Shown here piece by piece: positions 1 to 10,231 of a DNA stretch of 34,375 bases. Within the stretch, counting starts at the first letter, position 1, and each line of letters starts with the position of its first letter. The stretch is from Oehlia diaphana (taxonomy: Eukaryota > Glomeromycota > Glomeromycetes > Glomerales > Glomeraceae), in contig QZLH01000208.1 of NCBI GenBank assembly GCA_003833135.1, forward strand, positions 53,161 to 87,535, in the 5' to 3' direction. Under the pieces are notes generated by a model that saw nothing but the letters and a program-made list of their open reading frames with translations, made no database searches and had not been told where the DNA came from. Position numbers and translations under genes: made by a program.

Positions 1-204
1 TTTAAAAATATTAAAAATTAAAATTTCATATTTAAAGTATAAAAAATATTAATTTCTTGCTCTTAAAATTTTATGTTTTTAAATTTAATAAAAAAAATTA
101 TTTACTAAAAGTTAATAAAACAATAAAATATGCTTTATTGATAAAAAATGATAAGTTCGTTTGATTTTTACTTTGAAATTTATGTCTGCTTATTTATTAA
201 TAAA

Positions 205-470
205 ATAAAACGCGTAACCCATAAAATAAATATAATAAATAACACCTAAATAAATATAAAAACGCGCGTCTCCTATGTCTCCTGATAGTTATAATAAAGC
301 AAATACAATAAATAACACCTAAATAATATAAAAACGCGTATTCCTAATAAAATAAATATAATAAACAACACCTAAATAAATATAAAAACGCGTCTCTCCT
401 AACTCTCCTAATAGATACAATAAAACAAGTATGATAAATAATCTAAAAAAATATAAAAACGCGCGTTGCC
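205..470. repeat. Degenerate tandem array with a core AAAACGCG motif
   Basis: Five copies of an ATATAAAAACGCG-like core start near 207, 257, 330, 385 and 457. They are separated by stretches rich in AATAAATAACACCTAAATA and TCTCCTAA. Spacing alternates at roughly 54 and 72 bp, so the higher-order unit is about 125 bp. The CpG-containing cores stand out against AT-only surroundings. The reverse strand has a 77-codon open frame across the array, but it is low-complexity and looks accidental. No function is assigned. From 480 to 880 I see only AT-rich and purine-rich sequence with no gene. Confidence 0.7.
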
Positions 471-880
471 TAAAGAGATTTAAAAAATGTATAATGCACT
501 TAATTTTGTTACAAAGTGTAATTTTAACTCTACAATATGTAAAATAATTCAATAAAAATAATTATTGAGTAATGCTATACTTGTTAAGCAACTTTATTTA
601 GCCTTCAAAGAATGACCAAAGTACCAAAATTACGCTCTAATCTTTGTATAAAGAAAATAAACAAAAAAAATAAAAACAGTTAATATAGTAGTTAAAAATA
701 AACCAACAATAAATTTTATACTTAAATAATTATTTAAACTTGATATTTACAGCTTTTTATAAACTTTTTGTCTGACATTAAAGAAAGAAAGAGAAAAAGG
801 AAGAAAGAGTTACGAAAGTTACAAATCACAGTTGTTAAACGTAAATAAATAAATAAATCAATGAGGCTGATGTGGCACAA

Positions 881-950
881 AATCACGTGGGGGTAGAAAA
901 GTGACGGTGATACTGGGGAAGATCTCGCGTCACGTCACTGCTGCGTCGAT
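881..950 (+). promoter_or_regulatory. GC-richer patch with CACGTG and CGTCAC boxes
   Basis: This short island of mixed composition lies about 170-230 bp upstream of the ATG of the kinase pseudogene. It contains an E-box (TCACGTGG), then GTGACG, then CGCGTCACGTCAC. The GTGACG and CGTCAC motifs are inverted relative to each other, like CRE half-sites. Position and composition suggest an upstream activating region, which is an inference. A similar CACGTG/CGTCG patch occurs near 30.35 kb. Confidence 0.4.
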
Positions 951-1112
951 AACAAAAAAAAATATAAACGCTAAAAATGGATGTTACAATACAAAATTTA
1001 TCTCTCCGGACCCGTATAAAAATTCCGGAATTAAAAATTCAATAGATGGCTCATGAATTAATTTATTTAGAAATTCATAGAGCGGAGAAATTAGCAGAAC
1101 ATAATACTCAAA

Positions 1113-3469
1113 ATGACAAAGAAAAACAAATATGAATCTATTAAACAAACAATACTTGCCGATCAAACTTTTACGAGCGATGAAAAATCACATGCGATAG
1201 AATTAATAAATAAAAAAATCGATAAATATAAAGTTCGAGAAAATAAAGGAGCAAGAAGAACTTGTGAAATTTGTCAAGGAAATGCCTAGCCACATTATAT
1301 TGTGAATATTGCGTTCGAAATTATCTAAAAGCACAATTCTCAAACTGGACATCTGAAAATGATAATATCGATAATTTAATACGTGAATGTCAAATGGAAA
1401 CACTTAAACCAGATAATATAATAGAATGGATCCCATACAATAATTTAAAAAGTATTGATTATTTAAGTGAAAATAAAATTTATAAAGCAATTTAGATTGA
1501 TGGATATTATGATGAATGGGATTCTAAAGAAAAACAATTAATAAGAATCGGAGGTAACCCGGACGTGGTACTTAAGAAATTAGAAAACGTTGAAAAAGCC
1601 AATAAAAATTGGATTGATGAGGTATATATATATATGTATATATATATTTTTTTTTTTGAAAAAAAAAAATAAAAATTATATTTTTCTTATATATAAAATA
1701 ATTTAATAATAAAAATGAATTTGTATTTCTTTTAGGCAAAATCTTACTTAAATATATGTAGTAAATATGGAGAGATATTAAACATGTTATGGTTTAACAA
1801 AAGATCCATCAGATGGAAATTATATGCTCGTAATGAATAAATCGCACATGAATTTAAGAGAATATTTAAAACGGAAGCATAACGAGATTACGTGGATAGA
1901 GAGGATTAATATTACTGATGATATCATATTTGCTCTCTCCAGAATTCATAAGAAGAGGGTAAGCCACAAGAATTTACATTCTGGAAATGTATTGTTTAAT
2001 CAAAGAAACAAACAATTTTATATCACTGATCTTGGATTTCGCGGACCAGCTGATAGGCCATCAAATAGTATATATGGAAATCTTCCTTATATAGCACCCG
2101 AAATTATCGCCGGTAAAGAAATTACTTTTGCATCTGATATTTATAGTATTGGTATTCTTATGTGGGAAATTTCATTTGGAAAACCACCTTTCATTTATCA
2201 AGAAGACGAACTTTTCCTTGCCATGAATATAATTAATGGGATAGGACCAAAAATTGAATCGGGAATCCCTTTAGAATACAAAAAATTAATGATGCAATGT
2301 TGGGATGCTGATCCAAAAAGGCGGCCTAATCTTGGAGAACTTTATAATAAAATCTTTGAAATGAGAATACATTGTCAAAATTTATCGAACGATTCAAATA
2401 GTAATAATAATGAGAATAAAAGCATGATTAAGAAATTTATTAAAAAATTCAAGTTTTTAAACAAAGAACGAATAATATATTAGAAATAAGCGAGACAAGC
2501 AATTTGTATGAAACTGATTATAAATTATTTACAAGTAAAGTTTATGTATTTGAGGATTTTCCTGAACCAAGAAATGGAACGGAAGGTATGTATTGAATGT
2601 CTTTACAGAAACTTCAAGATCGTAGCGATGTCTTAATGCGCAGTAACTACATATATGTAATTTCTTTACGATCACATAATGTGGTCACTATGTATTTATA
2701 ACGCAGTTACTGCGCATTAAGCCATAGTTACGATCTTGAAGTTTCTGTAAAGGTATTATTAAGTTATATATAAACTTGATTTTTATAATTATATTCATAT
2801 TAATTATTCAAATTATTATTTCGATTAAATAAAATAGAGGAACAAGATGGTATGCTATTTAATTGAATCTCAGTATTTTTTTTTTTTTTTACTTGAAGAA
2901 AAATGATTAATATTTTTTTCAATATATTAATTTAAAGAATTTCATAATCAATCTTATAATTTCAGCAATTCTAATAATAGTAAGTATTAATTAAAATTTT
3001 TTTTAATGGAATTTTTATAATTAATTGATTATTTTTAGTCGATGATAATATTGTAAAAATGATGCAATCAAGTAGTATCTTTAAAGGTAATAGTTTTATT
3101 AATTAAAATGATTTTGTTGTTCGATAATAAATTAATTGTTTTAATTAATTTAGGTTCATCTAAGGTACCACAAATATATTCAAATGAAGGTAAGTCAACC
3201 AGGATTATGCGTTTGTTCTTTTCAATATCCTTATTATTTATGGCGTTTTTTTTTTTTAGATATTCAAGTGGATTATAAAAGAGAAACAATACAACAAACA
3301 AAAAACGTAGATATTAAAGGTATGAAAATGATTACTACATAGTATTTATAATATTTGTGGTTAATATTCTAATCGAGTTTTTATATTCATAGACGAACAT
3401 GAGTTATATAGTAATCCAAATCTTCATTCTGAGGACCAAGATGAATTAGAAATCCCTTGGATAGTATGA
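1113..3469 (+). pseudogene. Disrupted protein kinase-like gene with a micro-exon tail
   Basis: The N-terminus starts at ATG 1113 and carries a CEIC...CEYC cysteine cluster typical of the expanded Rhizophagus kinase family. A kinase domain follows: VLKK lysine near 1580, catalytic loop at 1965 reading HKNLHSGN, DLG in place of DFG, APE, then DIYS and a CW-P-RP motif. Breaks relative to the family are a one-base loss near 1279, an in-frame TAG at 1493-1495 (Trp expected), an extra base near 1784, and a frame change between 2440 and 2480. Intron 1 is 1622-1735. The tail resumes at 2480 and passes through short exons: to 2585, then 2840-2849 (or 2838-2849), 2966-2979, 3039-3086, 3154-3189, 3260-3319 and 3393-3469, ending in TGA. 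The glycine loop is degenerate and the HRD aspartate is Asn, so activity would be doubtful even if the frame were intact. Assembly error is the alternative to pseudogenization. Confidence 0.8.
2601..2752. mobile_element. 152-bp MITE inside an intron of the kinase gene
   Basis: The two ends are inverted repeats. The outer 24 bp are identical (starting CTTTACAGAAACTTCAAG), and similarity continues through TTAATGCGCAGTAACT to about 50 bp per arm. The centre is only about 50 bp. It lies in the intron that begins with the GTATGT donor at 2586, so the host splice sites are intact. I could not identify a convincing target-site duplication. Confidence 0.8.
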
Positions 3470-4440
3470 AGTCTGTATTTAGTGTTTTTGGTTGTTACTG
3501 CAAAATTAGTTGTATTCATCCAATATAAAATCCTTGTAAATAATTTGCCGATATTCGATATAACGATACAAAAAGTAAAATTTTACCTCCTCACGCACTA
3601 TATGAAAGAACACGTAATTATTAGTATAATTTTATTTTCAAAGATTATCATATGAATTACGACATTAATAATTTATAGCAATTATCTAATTTCTTTTTGG
3701 GTAGAACGATAAATATTGGAGTCGAAAGGTGGGTCTCGTATGGGATGTGTATACCTAGTTGAATATGTATATGTAGTTAGTTATGTATTCATCACCATTG
3801 TAAATATGTATTTGTTTCAGCAGTATACCTGCCTTTAAATAAAATAAATTAAAAAATATCGGAGTGGTTTAATGGATTTGGTAACACTTATTTATTTTAA
3901 CAAAAGAACAAAAGAACCAATTAGCTTTGTGATTTGACACATTGATTTTAATTTTTTTAATATCAAACTTTTGCGCTGACCTATGTTATTACATTCAGTT
4001 ATTGCACGGCCCTATAGAAATTCGACGATCTGTAAAATACACGAATTTCAATGCGAACCAATTGTATAATTTATATCATAATTTGATGATAAATATTAAT
4101 ATTTAAATATTGAATATCTAAAAAAGGCGAGAAATTCTTTTTTATGTGGTTATATATGAGTTAGATCAATAAACACGTTAGAGCTCATAATTGACTTGCG
4201 ATTGGCTCATATAATTTTATAGAAGCTTCAATAGATAAGCTTATTATATAAATTTTAATAGGTAATGAAAATAAAATCGTGTCAACAACTCAATATTAAA
4301 AGAAGATATTTGATAATTTGTAAATTTATGTTTTAACATTAATGGCGAATAAAAGATATTTAGATTTAAAGAAATTTTCAACTTTGTTGATCAATGAAGA
4401 TTTTATTATTATTATAAAAATTTCATATTTGAACTTGGAC
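3470..4440. other. Intergenic, no gene seen
   Basis: AT-rich sequence between the end of the kinase pseudogene and the 3' end of the reverse-strand Mrr-like gene. No frame, repeat or RNA structure is convincing. The segment near 3856 resembles a tRNA A-box but has no B-box downstream. Confidence 0.6.
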
Positions 4441-5597
4441 TCAATAATTTAAACTTAAAAGTAATTGATTATTAATGCAAATACCTATCCAGAATGAAAA
4501 TATTATACATGATGTTATTACACTTAAAAAAAAAAGCCTGTCCTGTTCCTTTATCCATCTGTCTAGCCCAATAATCTTTTTGTATATTTTATTTTCTTCT
4601 CGTCTTCTGTCCTCTTCTGCTTTTTCTAACTTCCTCAAAATAGTCTCCAACATGTTCTCAACAGCACTCTCTCTATATTGCGAACTACTTGCGTGAAGTA
4701 GTGCTGGAGTAGGTGTATCCATTCTCAATAGATGTAACAAAGACTCCTAGGGTAAGGTCCTTGTTATAGTACCTACGAAAATCTAATTTAGTAACAGGTA
4801 ATGAAAATACTACATTGAAATTTTCAAATATTCAAAAGGGTTACCTTATGAGGGCTCCTTCAAATTCTCGGATTTTGTTTATTCCAACTTTTGTGGCGGT
4901 ATAAATCTTATATTGACCAAGAAGGTATGTTCTTTAAATGGACCAAAATATCAATGCCATTATCTCCACACGAACCCCTATAACAAGCAAAATAAAAATA
5001 AGTAATCATCATTACCATGAGGATGCAATAACCTGAGGTCGGTCTAAGTTACTACAAACCATACACTCTATTCACCACAACCATAAAGGCTTTCGAATAA
5101 TAAGGCTAAGTAGAGAAGGACGTTCACTAAACTATTACCCGACATGTAATCTATAGGCCACGATGCGCTTCTAGTTCTCTGCCGCCTTATTACCTAGTAG
5201 CAGCGTTAACTTCGGAAAGTTGCCGGTTGTCGCCTGTCGGCAAATTGAAAAAAAACGAAACACATGATTTAGCTAATATCACGTTACACCCTTTTTTAGA
5301 TTCAAAGTGTAATTGATTGGCTGATTGGCTACTGACAACCTGATAACTCTTGGCAAAAATTTGCGTACATTCTGTAAGATCGATCGGTCTTTTTTTTTTT
5401 GCAAATAAAAATCTTAAAATCATAAGACCGGCACCAACTGCGCCACCAACTGCGCCACAAAAAATGCAAGACCGCGGTCCGGTCCTACAAGTCCTGGAAC
5501 CGTAAGACCAATGACCATCCTTAGTTTGTTGTAGTATCATCTTGGTGGTGATTGATTGGAATTCTGCAAAAAGTTCGGTGATTTGATTCCATGACAT
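4441..5597 (-). pseudogene. Broken Mrr-like restriction endonuclease-fold / membrane protein gene
   Basis: The 5' exon (5597 to 5194, ATG start, donor AG|GTAATA) encodes about 134 aa with one hydrophobic segment around residues 43-66. I do not recognise it. Downstream, an exon starting at 4977 reads GDNGIDIL, then after a one-base shift LLGQYKIYTA and VGINKIREFEGALIR. A 72-bp intron follows (4844-4773), then YYNKDLTLGVFVTSIENGYT. These blocks match the Mrr_cat/RecB-like nuclease core (GxxGID...QxK). The usual QCK is QYK here. A second frame change near 4725 leads into PALLHASSSQY, a charged coiled-coil stretch (LRKLEKAEEDRRREE) and a C-terminal membrane anchor ending at 4441. Exon joints between 5194 and 4978 are unresolved. 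Two frame breaks make it a likely pseudogene. Whether the 5' exon belongs to the same gene is inference from strand and spacing. Confidence 0.6.
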
Positions 5598-5931
5598 ATT
5601 TTCTATACTTTATAGAATATAAAAATTGTGATAAGATAAAAACTTTTGGAATTATTCAAAACTCAACAAAATTCACGTAAAACGAATCACAAGTAATTGC
5701 ATTTATATCAGTATGCATTTTACTCTCAAAAAAAAAAAAATATACAAATTTATTTAAAGTCATATGCTGCACGTTGCACTGTTATTAAACATTTGAATAT
5801 AACCCTTTGTTAATTAATTTTGACAATATACAACGAATGTATTTATTCATTTACACTAATAAATAAAAAAGTTAAATCTCTGATATTCAGTTCCAATGCA
5901 TCTATAGTCAACTCATAGTAATCTCGTTATA

Positions 5932-6180
5932 CAGTCGGCGTCCGGGCCGATCAGGCTTTCGTTATGAGAAAGTTTGTAACTGATATTGAATTATTTGGTA
6001 TAGCGAAAATTTTGGTATAATGCAGTAAAATAGAGGGAGAATCAAAACATTTATAGAACATGGCAAAGGAAACTTCGAAATATAAATCATCCACCTTTTG
6101 ATAAAATGAATTAAAGTGGTAAAATTGCTTATTTGAGAAAAATCCATAAAACCAGTATCAAATTGCCCTTTATATTAAAA
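5932..6180 (+). mobile_element. Possible pogo/Tigger-like transposon end
   Basis: CAGTCGGCGTCCGGGCCG follows a TA at 5930-5931. After it comes AT-rich sequence with repeated GTTAT/GTATAGCG words. That resembles pogo-type termini (TA target, CAG start, subterminal CGTTAT words). No matching opposite end or transposase is visible in the window, so this would be a solo end or an eroded copy. The 61-codon reverse-strand frame here is not a credible gene. Confidence 0.35.
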
Positions 6181-6390
6181 TTTTGCAATTTGGAAAAAAA
6201 AATCGTCGACATATACATCTAGTTCAGTCAATATTGATATCAATAGTTTATCGATGGTTTATTTACGTACAATATCGAATATTGATAGTTTATCTGCATT
6301 AACCGTACGATAATATAGATGTTGTAAGTGATGTTGTACGGTGGTATATACTGTATATTGATTAACGAAGTGACGTTAACCAATATAAAT

Positions 6391-6672
6391 AGGACCTGGA
6401 AAACTATATATAAAGGTTACCGCCAAAAAATCAAAAAAAAAAATAGGAGTGCGAACCATAATATAATTGGTTATTTTGCTGTTTACTCACATGCTTCTAT
6501 TTCAAATATAGTAATAGGGCCAAGAAAGGAAAGATTTTCACAAAAAAATTCTTATTGTTGCGAACCAACACGTGACTTTTACTAATTAATTTGGCGGTAA
6601 CCTTTTTGAAAATTAATTATAGCCTCGAATCATGTTTGGCGGTTAACCCCTATTAGAAGTTTTCCAGGTCCT
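6391..6672. mobile_element. 282-bp hAT-type MITE with perfect 8-bp target duplication
   Basis: The left end AGGACCTGGAAAACT (6391-6405) is the reverse complement of the right end (to 6672). The arms continue with GGTTACCGCCAAA at 6415-6427 against TTTGGCGGTTAACC at 6635-6648. A further TTTGGCGGTAACC at 6590-6602 is an internal duplicate of the right arm. ATATAAAT occurs directly on both flanks (6383-6390 and 6673-6680). An 8-bp duplication is the hAT-superfamily signature. The open frame across the interior is non-coding by appearance. Confidence 0.85.
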
Positions 6673-7364
6673 ATATAAATACAACACCATACAATATCGT
6701 AAACATTTAATAAACATAGCAGGGAGCTTTAAATATTACTGAATAGTAAAATTTTATTATAATTAGACCCTATAAAAATTGGACGTGTTTCTAATAAGGT
6801 TTTATACAATTTTTTCTTAAAATAATGTATCTATGTTACAGGAAAATGCACAATTTCATATCACAAAAATGCATCATTGTTTGATCATAATTTACACTGA
6901 ATTTAATGAAGGTCCTTACACTCTGATTCATGACTTTTCGAGTAAAACGTTTGATGAATATTACTATATATATTTATATTTAAAAAAACAATTTCGGTAT
7001 ATTCCGCCGATAATGAAATATAATTTCTTTTAAAATATTTTCTGACAGGTCATTATTTTTTTTTTTAACTTGGCGAAAAAAAAAGACATTACATTCAGCG
7101 CATAATTAATCAAAAAAGTTCAATTATAAGTAAAGACTCAATACTCTTTTTTCACTTTAATTAGGTTAATCATCGGATTCACGTTCTCACTCTTTAGATA
7201 ATATTGATTACAAAACTAATTATTTCAACGACAAATCACTTTGTTATCAAATCTGGCAAATTATATTAAAGTCAGATTTGACCAATATTATTAATAATAC
7301 ATGGTGTCGGATAAAATTTCAATGAACTAGCACTTTCGCTCCAGTATAATTTCTGTTGTTATGC
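6673..7364. other. Intergenic, no gene seen
   Basis: AT-rich DNA between two MITEs. A 66-codon forward frame at 6833-7033 has no recognisable domain and is probably chance. Confidence 0.5.
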
Positions 7365-7650
7365 GGCGGATTTATGAAATTTGACAAAAACCATGCTGCG
7401 GCTTCAGGAATTAAAATTAACTTACAAAAACATTAAGCTTTTTTCCTAAAAAATGTCAAATAATGACGCGCCTTTAACACTGGAAAAATTGGTTAGATAA
7501 TGGGAAAATTGGTTAGACACAAGATTTGGGGTACAAAAAAATTTTTTAGAGCTTTTGAGACTTAAATATAAATTTGATGACTAAAACACTGTCAAATATT
7601 TATTTAATTTGACATGATGGATAAATTATGGGGTATTTCATAAATCCGCC
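7365..7650. mobile_element. 286-bp MITE with 16-bp TIRs, family copy 1
   Basis: GGCGGATTTATGAAAT (7365-7380) is the exact reverse complement of ATTTCATAAATCCGCC (7635-7650). Interior words AACACTGGAAAAATTG, GATTTGGGGTACAAAAAA and TGGGGTATTTCATAAATC recur in a second copy at 25.8 kb, which supports a dispersed family. No clear target duplication is seen; ATG occurs near both ends but is not exactly abutting. Confidence 0.75.
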
Positions 7651-7738
7651 ATGATGTATTGTATATGTTTATTGAATAATATTTATTACTCCAAAGTTTA
7701 CAGTTGTGTAACATGATCAAAAATTTAACGTCAAATTA

Positions 7739-8689
7739 TCACAAGACGAACAAATAATTTTGTAAATTATATGAAATTCTCTCAATTAAGTCAAATAATT
7801 TAGAAAATAATTTAGAAAATAATTTAGAAACCCACTTATATAAAAGAAAGATTAATAAAATAACCAAGGGAGTTGCATATAAAGAAAAACCTAAAGTACA
7901 ACTTATAAATCTTGCTTTACATGCAATTTTAACATTCTCTGGCAAATAATAATTATAATTACAATTAAAAGGGATTTCACCAAGATTTGAAGTTGGAGCA
8001 CGGTACCTAACCCCCACTGTATATTTATAGGTTAGTTATTACATGTATAGTAAGAGAAGTAAGTTAAATTATTATTTATACTTACTGAATAAACAAAAAT
8101 ATATACTAGATAAAGCAGAAAACCTATTATTTGTGATTAATTATTAATAATTTGAATAGATATGACAAAAAATCAATTTATTTATACTCACCCAGAAATT
8201 CCTAAGCCGTAATAAATAGTAACATCTTCACAGTCTTCACTGTCTTCATATGGTACTAAAATCCATGCTAATAAAATTAATGTAATTTTTCGTTATTTAA
8301 AATAATAAAAGTGCGTGCCATCGAGATTATAACTTACTGAATACTAGTGGTATTAGAATCCCAAGGAAATAGCTAATAATAGTTAGATGATACATTTAAA
8401 TTAAAATACGTAAAACGTAAATTAATTATAATATATGAAATTACTTACAAAAAGTCTAAAAGTGCAAAAGCAGACATAGGTAGTATGTCTACTCCATGTT
8501 CTTTATAATCTCCAATTTTACGTAAAGTTATCAAATACCAAATTTCTTTATTTATTTAAATTTTACAAATAAATAAATAAATTAAAATTATTGAAAACTA
8601 AGATATTTTATAAGTCTCATACCTGTACCAATACATGCAGCCAAATAAAGAATATAAAAATTTTTAATGACAACAAGAGAAGCCTTCAT
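7739..8689 (-). CDS. Four-pass membrane protein, 196 aa, six exons, unknown family
   Basis: Exons on the reverse strand are 8689-8623, 8545-8449, 8372-8338, 8267-8192, 8123-8086 and 8016-7739, ending in TGA. All six join in phase (phases 1, 2, 1, 2, 1) and give 591 nt with no internal stop. Most donors are GTAAGT, GTATGA or GTGAGT; the first acceptor (AAAG) is weak. The predicted protein has hydrophobic segments near residues 5-28, 47-70, 86-105 and 138-163. An acidic loop (PYEDSEDCED) lies between segments 2 and 3, and a Cys-containing loop before segment 4. The C-terminal helix repeats LFSK three times, from a 12-bp tandem repeat at about 7795-7830. The ATG is the only one upstream in frame and is followed by a hydrophobic N-terminus. 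The layout resembles small four-TM families, but I cannot name one. Function is unknown. Confidence 0.75.
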
Positions 8690-9002
8690 GGTTTTGAAAC
8701 AAATCCTTATGAAATATTATGCTTGTAAAAGCTAAAAATTATGATTCTTTAACCTGGTATATATAAATGTAGAGCCAATTTAGCAAGTGGACTAAAATTG
8801 AAAATTTGTTACACGTGTCGTCAAAAAGTGAGTTGAATTAACTGTTAATGGGTAACTTTATTCTATTATTATGTCAAACGAGGAAATAAAAGAATCTGGT
8901 GTAACATTCACTTTCATTTATATAATGGCAGATAATTTCAAATTTCAAAGAAGTATCACAAAAAAAAAAAATAATAAAGAAAATTATAATTAGACTATAC
9001 AT

Positions 9003-9120
9003 GCACATGATTATACTTGCCGCCCATTCCCCAAAAAAGGAAATTTAAACAATGATTTCATGTCGATCTCATTGTTTAAATTTCCTTTTTGAGGAAGGGC
9101 CATAGTATACCACATGATCA
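9003..9120. repeat. Long imperfect palindrome
   Basis: The central arms AGGAAATTTAAACAATGA (left, to 9055) and TCATTGTTTAAATTTCCT (right, from about 9070) are exact reverse complements. Weaker complementarity extends outward to ACATGATTATAC against GTATACCACATGA, so each arm is about 50 bp. This may be a tiny MITE or a cruciform-forming element. The flanks (8690-9002 and 9121-9254) hold no gene. Confidence 0.7.
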
Positions 9121-9254
9121 TAAACTTTGTCCCTCGTAAAATAAAAATTTTGTAAATCCCAGCTTTTTTCAAAAATTTCATAAAATTTTTTTAATTTTTA
9201 AAAACTTTTTACTTGGAATAGTAATAACATATAAATTTTTTTTTTTCAGGATAT

Positions 9255-10220
9255 GAGTAGAGATATGATCCGGTCAAATCCGGATGATCCAGATTGCATT
9301 CGGTCAAAAACATATAATCCGTACTTAAGATTCTTATTCGTTCAAAAAAAAAAAAAAAATCCATCCGTATATATTGTACGGATAATCCGGATTTTGAACG
9401 GATAATCAAATTTGATTGGATTTAACCGGATTTGGCAATGTAATACAAGTCACAATAAAAAAATTTTCGTATACACACATTTTCGTTTTATTATTTTATT
9501 ATTTTATTGTAAATTTATTGTTAATTTGTATTTATAATTATATTAATTGTATTTATTACATTATATTAGTTTTTTGGTGAAGATGGTTTGTGAATTGTAT
9601 CCAAGACATTATAATTTTTTTTCAAAAACATTATTCTTTTAAAAAATTCTGGACTGATACGTGTTCTTTTAGGACTCATTAAATTTCCACAATCCGAAAA
9701 CAGTCTTTCACTTGGAGTTGAGGTTGCTGACACTGAAAGATAAGCACGTGTCAATTCACTTAATATTGGAAATTTTTCTTTGTTAATTTTCCACCAGGAA
9801 AAAGGATCAATATTAAATGGTATTTGTGGAATATCAAGATATTCATCAAGTTCATTTCGGTTATTAGCAGGTGATGGACGATTAAAAATATCAAAAAGGG
9901 TTGATTGACAAAGTGTAGAGGATGGTGTAGGACCAAGAAAAGGGGTGGTAATTGTAGCCGGTGTAGGAATGGAGAGGACTGTGAACGTGATGACATACTA
10001 AGTTTCATCTTCCTATACTTGTCTTTTAAATAGTTCAGAGATTGCTCCATTTCATATGGTGCAAAATCAAGCTTTTTAATCCGAGGATCAAGAATTGATG
10101 GTAGGTATGATATTTCACGTTCAATTTCCCAATAAGTACTTGGCTTAGCATTTTTGGCAAGTTAGTAAGACTGAGTTAAAGTATTTATTATACTCCTACG
10201 TGTTGTATATATATTTCCTA
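9255..10220 (-). mobile_element. Decayed hAT transposon with transposase C-terminus
   Basis: Reverse-strand coding remnants run from about 10220 to the stop at 9566. In order they are an in-frame TAA inside a SY-LAKNAK stretch, EIEREISYLPSILDPRIKKL, EQSLNYLKDKYRKMK, a frame change near 9980, a Pro/Thr-rich linker, DEYLDIPQIPFNIDPFSWW, and KFPILSELTRAYLSVSATS. The final block, TPSERLFSDCGNLMSPKRTR, is the classic hAT dimerization (hATC) motif. Past the stop, 9255-9430 is rich in ATCCGG and CCGGAT words, like hAT subterminal repeats. The N-terminal zinc-finger part is missing, and the upstream edge abuts a BTB-TLDc relic. It is a dead element by virtue of the stop and frameshift. Confidence 0.8.
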
Positions 10221-10231
10221 ATATTAAATTC

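Noticed and set aside
3856..3880. A-box-like word TGGTTTAATGG
   Set aside because: There is no GGTTCRANYCC B-box within tRNA distance and no cloverleaf.
6328..6585. Forward 85-codon frame
   Set aside because: It runs through the terminal repeat of the hAT MITE and has no domain.
9209..9409. Reverse 66-codon frame
   Set aside because: It lies in the ATCCGG-rich subterminal region of the hAT remnant; non-coding repeats explain it.
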